Assembly: GCA_038231215.1 (NCBI GenBank)
Contig: JBBRLS010000011.1
Span: forward strand, 30,032-94,031
Source: Schlegelella_A sp038231215
Lineage (GTDB): Bacteria; Pseudomonadota; Gammaproteobacteria; Burkholderiales; Burkholderiaceae_C
Direction: 5' to 3'
Length of the DNA stretch: 64,000 nucleotides
Below the pieces are notes generated by a model, which was not told where the DNA came from, made no database searches, and saw only the letters and a program-made list of their open reading frames with translations. The number at the start of each line of letters is the position of its first letter. The stretch's first letter is position 1. This document shows positions 1 to 8,411 of the stretch, in pieces. Position numbers and translations under genes: made by a program.

Positions 1-252
1 TCGGGCGACGGTTGGGTGCAGCGGCTCATCACGCAGATGTACTTCGAGGGCGACCCGCTGATCCGCAGTTGCCCGATCCTCGGCGTCGTGCCGAGCGAGG
101 AACAGATCCGCGGTCTGATCGCGCTGCAGGACATCGGCGCCTTCGTGCAGCTCGACAGCCGCGCCTACCGCTTCGACATCGTGCTGCGCGGCCATCGCGC
201 CACGCTGTTCGAGAACCACGTACAGAAGACGCCAGAGAAAGCGCTGCAATGA
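1..252 (+). CDS. pcaH: Protocatechuate 3,4-dioxygenase beta subunit, C-terminal part
   Basis: This is the last 83 codons of a gene that begins before the window. The frame is open from the first base and contains QRLITQMYFEGDPLI and later RFDIVLRG, typical of the C-terminal half of the beta (iron-binding) subunit of protocatechuate 3,4-dioxygenase. The family enzyme cleaves protocatechuate to 3-carboxy-cis,cis-muconate in the beta-ketoadipate pathway. The Tyr/His iron ligands lie upstream and cannot be checked here. The stop codon overlaps the next start in an ATGA arrangement, so the two subunits are translationally coupled, as is usual for pcaHG. Confidence 0.9.
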   Translation, partial: SGDGWVQRLITQMYFEGDPLIRSCPILGVVPSEEQIRGLIALQDIGAFVQLDSRAYRFDIVLRGHRATLFENHVQKTPEKALQ

Positions 253-911
253 GCCCCGACTTCAGCACGCCGGGCGGCAGCCCGCTCGCCGTTCGGCGCG
301 AGACGGCGTCGCAAACCGCAGGGCCCTACGTGCACATCGGCTTGGCGCCAGCGGCCGCCGGCTTCGACATCTTCGAGAACAACTTCGGCAGCGTGCTTGT
401 CGACGCAGAGACCAAAGGCGAACGCATCTGCATCGAAGGCCGTGTCTTCGACGGCATCGGCACCGTGCTGAAAGACGTGCTGATCGAGATCTGGCAGGCC
501 AATGCCGAAGGCAAATACGCGCATCCGGCCGACCGCCAGCCGGGCAAGGCGATCGACCCGCACTTTCGCGGCTGGGGCCGGAGTTGCACGGATTTCGAGA
601 GCGGCGTCTACACCTTCGACACCATCAAGCCCGGCTCGGTCGAAGGCCGCGACGGCCGTTTCATGGCACCGCACATCAGCGCCTGGGTCGTTGCGCGCGG
701 CATCAACATGGGCCTCAACACGCGCATCTACTTCAGCGACGAGGCCGAGGCCAACGGCAAGGACGCCGTGATCACCTTGATCGAGTGGGAAGCGCGCCGC
801 AAGACGCTGATTGCCGAGCGCACAGATCGCCGCACCGACGGCGGCGCAGCGGTCTATCGCTTCGACATCCGCTTGCAGGGCGAAGGCGAGACGGTCTTCT
901 TCGACGTCTGA
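249..911 (+). CDS. pcaG: Protocatechuate 3,4-dioxygenase alpha subunit
   Basis: A 220-residue protein that pairs with PcaH to form the (alpha-beta)n intradiol dioxygenase, opening protocatechuate in the cytoplasm. The motif QTAGPYVHIGL near residue 20 and the intradiol-dioxygenase beta-sandwich stretch VLIEIWQANAEGKYAHP (about residues 80-96) identify the family. The length suits an alpha subunit (about 200 residues); the alpha subunit carries no catalytic iron. The ATG at 249 overlaps the pcaH stop. The gene ends only 6 bp from the stop of the convergent oligopeptidase gene, with no terminator hairpin visible in between. Confidence 0.95.
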   Translation: MSPDFSTPGGSPLAVRRETASQTAGPYVHIGLAPAAAGFDIFENNFGSVLVDAETKGERICIEGRVFDGIGTVLKDVLIEIWQANAEGKYAHPADRQPGKAIDPHFRGWGRSCTDFESGVYTFDTIKPGSVEGRDGRFMAPHISAWVVARGINMGLNTRIYFSDEAEANGKDAVITLIEWEARRKTLIAERTDRRTDGGAAVYRFDIRLQGEGETVFFDV

Positions 912-917
912 GCGCGC

Positions 918-3014
918 TCAGGCGAGCCGCCACTGCGCGAGCAGGAAGGCATCGTCCTCGGCGATCTCGCGCAGCGAGTCGAAGCGGCCCGACGCGCCGC
1001 CGTGGCCGACCTCGAGGTTGATCTTGAAGAGCAGCGGATTGACGTCGGTCCTCAGCGTGCGCAGCTTCGCCACGTACTTGGCCGGCTCCCAGTACGCCAC
1101 TTGCGTGTCGTTGAGTCCGGTACGCACGAGCATCGCCGGATAGGCGCCGCGCTTCAGGTTGTCGTAGGGGCTGTAGGCGCGCAGCCAGGCGTATTGCGCG
1201 GCGATCTTCGGATTGCCCCATTCGATGAACTCGCCGGCGGTGAGCGGCAGCGTCTCGTCGAGCATGGTGTTGACGACATCGACGAAGGGAACCTCGGCAA
1301 TGACGGCGCCGAACAACTCGGGCCGAAGGTTGACGACCGCGCCCATCAGCAGCCCACCCGCACTGCCGCCTTCGATCGCAAGCAGGGACGGCACGGTCAT
1401 GCCGCGCCCGATCAGCGCTTCGGCGCAGGCGATGAAGTCGCTGAAGGTCACCGCCTTGTTCGCCATCTTGCCGGCCTCGTACCAGGTGCGACCGAGGTCG
1501 CCGCCGCCGCGGATGTGGGCGATCGCGAAGATCACGCCACGGTCGAGCAGCGAGACGCGTGTCTGCGAGAACCCGGGGTCCATGGGGATGCCGTAGCTGC
1601 CGTAGCCGTAGAGCAGGAGCGGCTGCGGGCCGCGCAGCCTGGTGTCGCGGCGCCAGACCAGCGAGATCGGCACCTCGGTGCCGTCGCTCGCCTTCGCCAT
1701 CAGGCGCGCGCTTTCGTAGAGCGTCGGGTCGTAGCCGGGAACGGGCTGGCGCTTTCTCAGCACGCGCTCGCGGCTGACCAGGTCGTAGTCGAAGGTCGAG
1801 ACGGGCGTCGTCATCGACGTGTAGACGAAGCGGAGCAGCGTCGTCTCGAACTCCGGGTTGGTATCGGTATGCACGCTGCAGGCGGCCTCGTCGAAGGCGA
1901 TGCGGTGCTCGCCGCCGTCCGCCAGGTCGAGCACGCGCAGCTCGAGGCTGCCCGCCACGCGCTCGGTGACGACGAGGTGCTGCGCGAACAGGTCGAAGCC
2001 GTCGATCATGACGTCGTCGCGCGCCGCGATGATCTCGACGGCCAGGCCCAGGTCGGCGCTCGCCGCATCGACCGTGACGAGCCGGAAGTTGCGGCCCGTG
2101 TCGTTGATGCGGACGAAGAACCGACCGTCGCGATGGTCGAGATCGACCTCGATGTCTTCGCGCCGTGCGAACACCGTGCGCAGCGGCGGCGCATCGTCGC
2201 CGGTTGCGTCGGCGTCGATGAGCCGGACCTCCGACGAGTCCATGCTGCCGATGTCGACGATGACGTAGCGCTCGTCGCGCGTCTTGTCGAGGCCGATGCT
2301 GAAGAGTTCGTCGACTTCTTCGTTGAGCAGCACGTCGGCGGCGCCGCCACCGACGACGTGGCGCCAAAGGCGGTGGGCGCGCTTGGCCTCGTCCATCGTC
2401 ACGTAGTAGAGGCTGCGGCTGTCGTTGCCCCAGACGACCGAGTCGACCTCGGGCATGGACCAGGCGCCGATCGTTCCCGTCGACAAGTCCTTCACGTGCA
2501 AGGTGTAGTCGCGGCCGCCGGTGAAATCGGCGGTGTAGGCGAGCCGCATCGCATCGCAGCTCACGTCGGCGTCGCCGAGGCGAAGAAAGGCCTTGCCGCG
2601 CGCCATCTCGTTGAGGTCGAGCAGGGTCTCGTCGGTGCCCTCGGGGTCGAAGCGCCGCTCGACGCCGACGGCGCGGCGCCGCAGATGGCGCGGGTACTGG
2701 TCGCCGGTGCGCGTGCGCGTCGAGTACCACCAGTCGCCCTTGCGGTACGGCACCGAGTCGTCGTCCTGCTGGATGCGCGAGAACATCTCCTGGTAGAGGA
2801 TTTCCTTCAGCGCGGCATGCGGCGCGAACCAGGCGTCGGCGTACGCGTTCTCGGCCTTCAGGTAGACCAGCGTGCGCGGGTCTTCGCGGTCGCGCAGCCA
2901 GAACCAGTCGTCGATGCGGCGGTCGCCGTGAACGGTGACGTCCTTCGGCTCGCGCGGCGCGAGCGGTGGGGCGAGCGGTGCGGTGATCGGTGCGGTGATC
3001 GGCGGCTCGCTCAT
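918..3014 (-). CDS. ptrB: Oligopeptidase B (S9 prolyl oligopeptidase family)
   Basis: A 698-residue serine peptidase that cuts small peptides after basic residues, probably in the cytoplasm. The N-terminal two thirds form the beta-propeller (WFWLRDREDP near the start). The C-terminal alpha/beta-hydrolase domain has GYGSYG, the nucleophile motif GGSAGG with Ser551, Asp636 in GLNDTQV and His671 in GHGGASGR: the full catalytic triad at the spacing known for E. coli PtrB. No signal peptide is visible, and the N-terminus carries a short repetitive PITAPITAPLAPPLAP stretch. The ATG at 3014 overlaps the stop of the upstream phosphoesterase gene (ATGA), so the two are probably co-transcribed. Confidence 0.93.
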   Translation of the reverse strand: MSEPPITAPITAPLAPPLAPREPKDVTVHGDRRIDDWFWLRDREDPRTLVYLKAENAYADAWFAPHAALKEILYQEMFSRIQQDDDSVPYRKGDWWYSTRTRTGDQYPRHLRRRAVGVERRFDPEGTDETLLDLNEMARGKAFLRLGDADVSCDAMRLAYTADFTGGRDYTLHVKDLSTGTIGAWSMPEVDSVVWGNDSRSLYYVTMDEAKRAHRLWRHVVGGGAADVLLNEEVDELFSIGLDKTRDERYVIVDIGSMDSSEVRLIDADATGDDAPPLRTVFARREDIEVDLDHRDGRFFVRINDTGRNFRLVTVDAASADLGLAVEIIAARDDVMIDGFDLFAQHLVVTERVAGSLELRVLDLADGGEHRIAFDEAACSVHTDTNPEFETTLLRFVYTSMTTPVSTFDYDLVSRERVLRKRQPVPGYDPTLYESARLMAKASDGTEVPISLVWRRDTRLRGPQPLLLYGYGSYGIPMDPGFSQTRVSLLDRGVIFAIAHIRGGGDLGRTWYEAGKMANKAVTFSDFIACAEALIGRGMTVPSLLAIEGGSAGGLLMGAVVNLRPELFGAVIAEVPFVDVVNTMLDETLPLTAGEFIEWGNPKIAAQYAWLRAYSPYDNLKRGAYPAMLVRTGLNDTQVAYWEPAKYVAKLRTLRTDVNPLLFKINLEVGHGGASGRFDSLREIAEDDAFLLAQWRLA

Positions 3015-4630
3015 CGCGCGCCCGCCTCGAGCGCGTTGCTCAGGTCGCCCATGGGCGGGGCGCCGTGCCTGACGAGCTCGGCGTCGCGCAGCGCCAGGCC
3101 AGGCAGCGGCTCGAGTTTCCAGCGTCGCGTCGCGAAGCGCAGGATCGACGCCGTGTCGTAAGGCGTCTTGTCGACGAAGCCCTTCTTCGCCAAGGGCGAG
3201 ACGATGATCGTGGGAACGCGCGAACCCGGGCCCCATCGATCGGCGACGGGCACCGGCGCGTGGTCCCAGAAGCCGCCGTTCTCGTCGTAGGTGACGACGA
3301 TCAGCATGTGCGACCACTGCGGACTTTGCTGCAGCCTGCCGATGACCTCGGCGATGTGGGTGTCGCCATCGGCGACGTTGGCGTAGCCGGCGTGCTGGTT
3401 CAGGTTGCCTTGCGGTTTGTAGAAGGTGACCGAGGGCAGGCGCCCGGCCGCGGCGTCGGCGAGGAACTCGCTGTCGAAATCTCTCAGGTGGGCGGCGCGG
3501 TAGGCGGCGTGGGACGCGGGGTCGAAGTTCGCGAAATAGTTGAAGGGCTGGTGATGCGCGATGAACTGCGTCTTGCCCTTGTAGATGACCTCGCGCGCGG
3601 CCGCAGTTCCGGCGCTGGCCGCATTCCAGCCGCCGCTGTACCAGGCCCACGAGACGCCCTTGGCGTCGAGCCGGTCGCCGATCGTCGTCAGCGTCTGCGC
3701 GGGCAGGACGGTCGCCTGCGCCGGGTCGGCATAGCGTGCGTCACCGCCAGCCGACGGCAGGATGCCGCTCGGCTGATAGCGCGGCTGCATCGTGTTGACC
3801 GCATGGAACATGCCGGCCGCGTCCTTGGGCGTCAGCGAACCGTCGCGCTTGTAGCGCGGCGGGCCGGCAAGCGCGCTGCTCGGCGCGTCGAAGGCCGGGG
3901 TCAGGCGCAGGAACCGGCCTTCGGCATCGACGTCGACTTCCGAGACAAGGCCTTTCGCCGGTGAGCGGTCGGCGTCCGGGTATTCGGGCGCGCAAGCGCA
4001 GATCAGGTACTGGTGATTGAGGAACGAGCCGCCGAACGCGCCCATGAAAAAGTTGTCGGCGAGCGTGTACTGGCGCGCCAGCGTCCACATCGCCATGTCG
4101 CTGCCGTCGTAGTAGCCCATCGAGAGCGCGCCGGCATCGGAGTACGCAGCGAAGCGGTCGTTGCGGCCACCGTCTATCTGCATGATGTTGTTGTAGAAGC
4201 GGTGCACGAGATCGCGCGTCGTCACTGCGATCGGCGCGCCCGTGCCGCGGCCATCGAGCGCATCGGGGCCGTCGATGCGAAACGGCCGGTTCGGCAGGCC
4301 GGTCGTCTGGGACTGGGTCACGACCGGCGTCTGCCCGGCCGCCGTCAGGCCGCCCCAGACGGGAGGCAGCACCGCCAGCAAGGTGCCGTCGATGTCGCGC
4401 TGAGGCAGGACCGTGCCGACTGCGCCCGGGTTGCGGCCCGGGATGCCGTTGGCACCGGGGAACAGGCCGTAGAAAGTATCGAAGGCGCGGTTCTCGGCGT
4501 AGATGACGACGAGCGTGTCGACGGCGTCGATGCCGTGGCGATCGCCGGCTACCGGCGCGGGAGGTGACGAGGGTGCGCTGCATGACACGAGCAGCGCGAG
4601 GCCGAAGCCGAACAGTCTTTGAAGCGTCAT
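3011..4630 (-). CDS. Phosphoesterase-family lipoprotein (acid phosphatase / phospholipase C-like)
   Basis: A 539-residue exported protein of the phosphoesterase family that includes bacterial phospholipase C and Francisella AcpA-type acid phosphatases. Family signatures are VVIYAENRAFDTFYG near residue 50, VTYDENGGFWDHAPVP and VPTIIVSPLAKKGFVD toward the C-terminus. The start at 4630 gives MTLQRLFGFGLALLVSC, a short lipoprotein signal peptide with lipobox LVSC, so a membrane-anchored periplasmic or surface enzyme is inferred. Upstream in-frame starts would bury that signal. Whether the substrate is phospholipid or small phosphate esters cannot be decided from sequence. It overlaps ptrB by ATGA. 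Confidence 0.85.
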   Translation of the reverse strand: MTLQRLFGFGLALLVSCSAPSSPPAPVAGDRHGIDAVDTLVVIYAENRAFDTFYGLFPGANGIPGRNPGAVGTVLPQRDIDGTLLAVLPPVWGGLTAAGQTPVVTQSQTTGLPNRPFRIDGPDALDGRGTGAPIAVTTRDLVHRFYNNIMQIDGGRNDRFAAYSDAGALSMGYYDGSDMAMWTLARQYTLADNFFMGAFGGSFLNHQYLICACAPEYPDADRSPAKGLVSEVDVDAEGRFLRLTPAFDAPSSALAGPPRYKRDGSLTPKDAAGMFHAVNTMQPRYQPSGILPSAGGDARYADPAQATVLPAQTLTTIGDRLDAKGVSWAWYSGGWNAASAGTAAAREVIYKGKTQFIAHHQPFNYFANFDPASHAAYRAAHLRDFDSEFLADAAAGRLPSVTFYKPQGNLNQHAGYANVADGDTHIAEVIGRLQQSPQWSHMLIVVTYDENGGFWDHAPVPVADRWGPGSRVPTIIVSPLAKKGFVDKTPYDTASILRFATRRWKLEPLPGLALRDAELVRHGAPPMGDLSNALEAGAR

Positions 4631-4707
4631 CTTGTCGTGCTTGAATTCGTCGTCGAGCGCGCATTGTCCGGTGCGGCAAGGATCGCCGCCTCGAGCCCCC
4701 CGCCGCG

Positions 4708-4800
4708 CCGCCATCCGACATTCCGAACGTCGGGCACTTTTCGATGTTCACCAACCCGCTGGGCGCCATGCTCGCGGTTCTCAAGCCGGTGATGCCGGCC
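4708..4800 (+). pseudogene. C-terminal remnant of a VOC (glyoxalase/dioxygenase) domain protein
   Basis: The plus-strand frame here reads DIPNVGHFSMFTNPLGAMLA followed by VLKP, closely resembling the last strand-turn-strand of VOC-superfamily proteins (pattern DIPGVGRFAVFxDPQGAxFAVxKP). No start or N-terminal half is present: the frame has a stop near 4642 and only basic, non-VOC sequence between. It sits in the 332-bp gap between the minus-strand phosphoesterase gene and nagG, and is open in the same frame as nagG. It looks like a decayed gene tail left by a rearrangement. The rest of the gap (4631-4962) holds no other gene that I can support. Confidence 0.5.
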
Positions 4801-4962
4801 GTCTGCGCCGACGCGAGAGTCGGTGCGCGAGGGACGGCCCGAACACCCGCGGCACGCGAGACGTGGCATGCTCGTCCTTCGCGGACAGCGCCGCGTCAGT
4901 GGCAAGCCGGCGGGCCGACGAGCCTCCGCGCGCGCCGCGCTCGACCCACCGAGACCCGCGCC

Positions 4963-6227
4963 ATGGACCGACTCGCTCCCACCCCCTCCCTCCCCGGCCA
5001 GCCGGTATGGGACAACGAAGGCACGAGCCGCATCCCGTTCGCCGCCTACACCAGCGACGAGCTGCACCGCCGCGAGCTCGAGCGCTTTTTCTACAAGAGC
5101 CACTGGTGCTACGTCGGGCTCGAGGCGGAGATCCCGAATCCGGGCGACTTCAAGCGCACGGCGGTCGGCGAGCGCTCGGTGATCCTCGTGCGCGACCAGG
5201 ACGGCGCGATCAACGTCGTCGAAAACGTCTGCGCGCATCGCGGCATGAGCTTTTGTCGCGAGCGCCACGGCAATCGCAAGGACTTCACCTGTCCCTATCA
5301 CCAGTGGAACTACTCGCTGAAGGGCGACCTGCAGGGCGTGCCGTTCCGGCGCGGCGTGCGCTCCGAGGGCAAGATGCAGGGCGGCATGCCGGCCGACTTC
5401 AAGCCCGAGGAGAACGGCCTGACGAAGCTCAAGGTCGCAACGCGCGGCGGCGTCGTGTTCGCGTCGTTCGACCACGACGTCGAATCGATCGAGGACTTTC
5501 TCGGTCCGGTCATCCTCGGCTACTTCGATCGCCTGTTCGACGGCCGGGAGCTGCGCATCCTCGGCTACAACCGGCAGCGCATTCCCGGCAACTGGAAGCT
5601 GATGCAGGAGAACATCAAGGACCCGTACCACCCGGGCCTGCTGCACACCTGGTTCGTGACCTTCGGTCTCTGGCGCGCCGACAACAAATCGCAGCTCCTG
5701 ATGGACGCGCAGCATCGTCACGCCGCCATGATCTCGACGCGCGGCCAGATGGGCCAGGCAGCGCAGGTCACTGCGGTATCGAGCTTCAAGGCCGACATGA
5801 AGCTCGAGGATCCGCGCTTTCTCGACATCGTTGCCGAGCCGTGGTGGGCGGCCCGACCGCGGTGATGACGACCATCTTTCCGAGCGTCATCTTCCAGCAG
5901 CAGGTCAACTCGGTCTCGACGCGGCACATCCAGCCCGACGGCCACGGCGCCTTCGACTTCGTCTGGACCCACTTCGCCTTCGCCGACGACAGCGAGGAGA
6001 TGGTGCAGCGGCGCCTGCGCCAGGCCAACCTGTTCGGCCCGGCCGGCTTCGTGTCGGCCGACGACGGTGAGGTGATCGAGCTCTCGCAGCAGGGCTTCGA
6101 GCAGAAGCCCTTCCATCGCACGCTCGCCGAGCTGGGCGGGCGCGATGTCGCCGATGCCGATCACATGGTCACCGAGACGCTGATCCGCGGCATGTACGAA
6201 TACTGGCGCCGCGTCATGGAGGCTTGA
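4963..6227 (+). pseudogene. nagG: Salicylate 5-hydroxylase large (oxygenase alpha) subunit, frameshifted
   Basis: Large subunit of a Rieske non-haem iron oxygenase; the encoded sequence closely follows NagG, which converts salicylate to gentisate. The Rieske cluster ligands are Cys90, His92, Cys110 and His113 (CAHRGMSFC ... CPYHQW); the mononuclear iron motif DPYHPGLLH gives Asp220, His223 and His228. From the ATG at 4963 the frame runs to a premature TGA at 5863-5865. The conserved continuation (GGPTAVMTTIFPSV through YEYWRRVMEA) is in another frame and ends at 6227. One G appears to be missing in the GGG run at 5846-5848: the expected WWGGPTAV reads WWAARPR. Restored length is about 421 residues, the family size. 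This could be a real inactivating mutation or a homopolymer error. Confidence 0.85.
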
Positions 6228-6228
6228 C

Positions 6229-6714
6229 GTGGCAGCGCCCGCCATCGACTTCGCCGAGTACCACGCGCTGGTCCAGCTCTATGCCGAGTACGCCTACGCC
6301 GTCGACTCTGGCGACTGGAACCTCTGGCCGGAGTTCTTCGTCGACGAATGCAGCTACCGCCTCGTGCCGCGCGAGAACCACGAGCGCGGCTTTCCGCTCG
6401 CCACGCTCGCCTTCGAAAGCAAGGGCATGCTGAGGGATCGTGTCTACGGCATCCGCGAGACACTGTTCCACGATCCCTACTACCAGCGCCACGTCGTCGG
6501 TGCACCGCTGGTGCGAAGCGTGGACGGCGAGCGCATCACGAGCGAGGCGAACTACGCGGTCTTTCGCACCAAGCTCAACGGGCTGAGCACGGTGTTCAAC
6601 GTCGGCCGCTATCTCGATACCGTCGTGCGCACACCGCAGGGTCTGAAGTTCGAGAGCCGCCTCGTCGTCTACGACAGCGAGATGATCCCGAACTCGATCA
6701 TCTATCCGATTTGA
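6229..6714 (+). CDS. nagH: Salicylate 5-hydroxylase small (beta) subunit
   Basis: A 161-residue ring-hydroxylating dioxygenase beta subunit (SnoaL-like fold) that forms the structural half of the oxygenase with NagG. The stretches VPRENHERGFPLATLA and ESKGMLRDRVYG, and LFHDPYYQRHVVG, match NagH-type subunits. The GTG at 6229 lies one base after the nagG stop, implying translational coupling. Unlike nagG this gene is intact, so either the nagG frameshift is very recent or it is a sequence error. Confidence 0.9.
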   Translation: MAAPAIDFAEYHALVQLYAEYAYAVDSGDWNLWPEFFVDECSYRLVPRENHERGFPLATLAFESKGMLRDRVYGIRETLFHDPYYQRHVVGAPLVRSVDGERITSEANYAVFRTKLNGLSTVFNVGRYLDTVVRTPQGLKFESRLVVYDSEMIPNSIIYPI

Positions 6715-6727
6715 AGCTGCGTCTCCC

Positions 6728-7042
6728 ATGAGCGAACACTGGCAGGACGTCGCCGGCCTCGACGACTTCGCCGCTTCGGACGCCATCGCCGTGTCGGCAG
6801 GCGGCCGGCAGATCGCGATCTACCTCGTGAGCGGCACCGTCTTTGCCACCGACAACGCGTGCACGCACGGCGCGGCACAGCTCTGCGACGGCTTCCTCGA
6901 AGGCTACGAGATCGAATGCCCGCATCACCAGGGCCGCTTCGACGTCCGCACGGGTGCCGCGACCGGTGCGCCGGCGACGGTCGCGCTCGGCACCTATCCG
7001 GCGCGCCTCGAGCAGGGTCGCGTGCAACTGCAGCTCGACTGA
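6728..7042 (+). CDS. nagAb: Rieske [2Fe-2S] ferredoxin of the aromatic dioxygenase
   Basis: A 104-residue electron carrier that would pass electrons from a reductase to the NagGH oxygenase. The Rieske motif CTHGAAQLCDGF followed by ECPHHQGRFD provides two Cys and two His ligands. It lies 13 bp after nagH in the same orientation. In Ralstonia U2 the ferredoxin and the reductase NagAa are shared between naphthalene dioxygenase and salicylate hydroxylase; no reductase gene lies in this window. The symbol is by position and similarity. Confidence 0.88.
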   Translation: MSEHWQDVAGLDDFAASDAIAVSAGGRQIAIYLVSGTVFATDNACTHGAAQLCDGFLEGYEIECPHHQGRFDVRTGAATGAPATVALGTYPARLEQGRVQLQLD

Positions 7043-7080
7043 CGACGAAGGTTCGGCCGCGCCTCGGCGACCCTTCGTCG
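7043..7080 (+). terminator. Hairpin after the nagGH-ferredoxin genes, possible terminator
   Basis: CGACGAAGG (7043-7051) pairs perfectly with CCTTCGTCG (7072-7080) around a 20-nt loop, directly after the ferredoxin stop and before pncB. There is no T-run after the second arm, so intrinsic termination is unproven. Confidence 0.35.
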
Positions 7081-7132
7081 CGGGGGGCGCCATGTCTTGC
7101 TATCGTCGGACACCGAAGCGACGAAAGCGCCG

Positions 7133-8326
7133 ATGCAGCCCGTCATCACCAGCCTGCTCGACACGGACTTGTACAAGTTCACGATGTGGCAGGCGATGCT
7201 GCATCGGCATCCGCAGACGCAAGCCGAATACACCTTCGTGTGTCGCAACACGCCGGCCTATCCGCTCGCCGAGTTGCTGCCCGAAGTCAACCGCGAGCTC
7301 GACGCCCTCTGCTCGCTGTCGTTTCGCAGCAGCGAGCTGGCGCACCTGGCGAGCCTGCGCTTCATCCGCTCCGACTTCGTCGACTTCCTGCGCATCTTCC
7401 GCTTCCAGCGCGACTTCATCGTCGCCCGCGCAGCCGCCGACGGGCGCGGTCTCGAGATCGTCGCCAACGGTCCGCAGGTGCACGTGATGGCCTTCGAGAT
7501 CTTCGTGCTGGCAATCGTCAACGAGCTCTACTTCCGCCGCTTCGACGCGCGCGAGGCCTGGGCCGAGGGGCGCAAGCGACTGACCGCGAAGATCGCCCGC
7601 CTGCGCGACTTCGAGCGCGAGCCCAGGCGTGCCGTGCCCTTCGAGTTCTTCGACTTCGGCGTGCGCCGGCGCTTCTCCGGCGAGTGGCACCGCGAGGTGC
7701 TGACGACGCTCAAGCGCGAGGTGCCGCAGTTCTTCAAGGGCGCGTCCGACGTGCTCTACGCGCGCGATCTCGGCCTGGTGCCGATCGGCACGATGGCTCA
7801 CGAATACCTGCAGACCTTCCAGACGCTCGGCGTGCGGCTGCGCGACTTCCAGCGCGCCGCCCTCGAAAGCTGGGTCCAGGAGTACCGCGGCGACCTCGGC
7901 ATCGCCCTCACCGACGTGGTCGGCATGGACGCCTTTCTCGCCGACTTCGATCTCTACTTCGCCAAGCTCTTCGACGGTCTGCGCCACGACTCGGGCGATC
8001 CCTTCGTGTGGGGCGAGAAGGCACTCGCCCACTACGAGAAGCTGCGCATCGACGCCAAGACCAAGCGGCTCGTCTTCTCCGACGGGCTCGACTTCGAGAA
8101 GTCGTTCGCCCTCTATCGTCACTTCGCCGACCGCACCATGCTCGGCTTCGGCATCGGCACCAACATCACCAACGACATGGGGCTGAAGACGCTGCACATC
8201 GTCATGAAGCTGACCCATGCCAATCGCCAGCCAGTGGCCAAGCTCTCCGACAGCCCGGGCAAGCTGCTCTGCGACGACGAGACCTTTCTCGCCTACCTGC
8301 GGCAGGTCTTCAACGTGCCTGCCTAG
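7133..8326 (+). CDS. pncB: Nicotinate phosphoribosyltransferase
   Basis: A 397-residue cytoplasmic enzyme making nicotinate mononucleotide from nicotinate and PRPP with ATP (Preiss-Handler NAD salvage). The N-terminal LLDTDLYKFTMWQAML is the family hallmark; VPFEFFDFGVRRRFS and LRHDSGDPFVWGEKAL are further signatures of the phosphoribosyltransferase core, and the length equals E. coli PncB (about 400). I chose the ATG at 7133 because it places the conserved N-terminus at residue 1; a TTG at 7097 would add 12 non-conserved residues. An insertion sequence begins about 85 bp downstream and does not touch the gene. Confidence 0.95.
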   Translation: MQPVITSLLDTDLYKFTMWQAMLHRHPQTQAEYTFVCRNTPAYPLAELLPEVNRELDALCSLSFRSSELAHLASLRFIRSDFVDFLRIFRFQRDFIVARAAADGRGLEIVANGPQVHVMAFEIFVLAIVNELYFRRFDAREAWAEGRKRLTAKIARLRDFEREPRRAVPFEFFDFGVRRRFSGEWHREVLTTLKREVPQFFKGASDVLYARDLGLVPIGTMAHEYLQTFQTLGVRLRDFQRAALESWVQEYRGDLGIALTDVVGMDAFLADFDLYFAKLFDGLRHDSGDPFVWGEKALAHYEKLRIDAKTKRLVFSDGLDFEKSFALYRHFADRTMLGFGIGTNITNDMGLKTLHIVMKLTHANRQPVAKLSDSPGKLLCDDETFLAYLRQVFNVPA

Positions 8327-8403
8327 CGCAAACCGATGTCCGTCCCGGCGCGGCTCGGCAGCGTGGTTGCCGCGCCGCGCGAAGGGACACTGCGGTGAGC
8401 TGT

Positions 8404-8411
8404 ATATTCGT
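8404..8411. repeat. Left copy of 8-bp target-site duplication (ATATTCGT)
   Basis: ATATTCGT directly abuts the left end of the IS at 8412 and recurs at 9499-9506 beside the right end. An 8-bp duplication is what IS1595-family elements generate. Confidence 0.9.

Noticed and set aside
1002..3161. Very long plus-strand frame opposite oligopeptidase B
   Set aside because: It is the GC-rich antisense shadow of ptrB, whose catalytic motifs are on the minus strand.
4744..4962. N-terminal extension of NagG starting at 4744
   Set aside because: The segment encodes a VOC-like remnant and Arg-rich filler; NagG homology begins just after the ATG at 4963.
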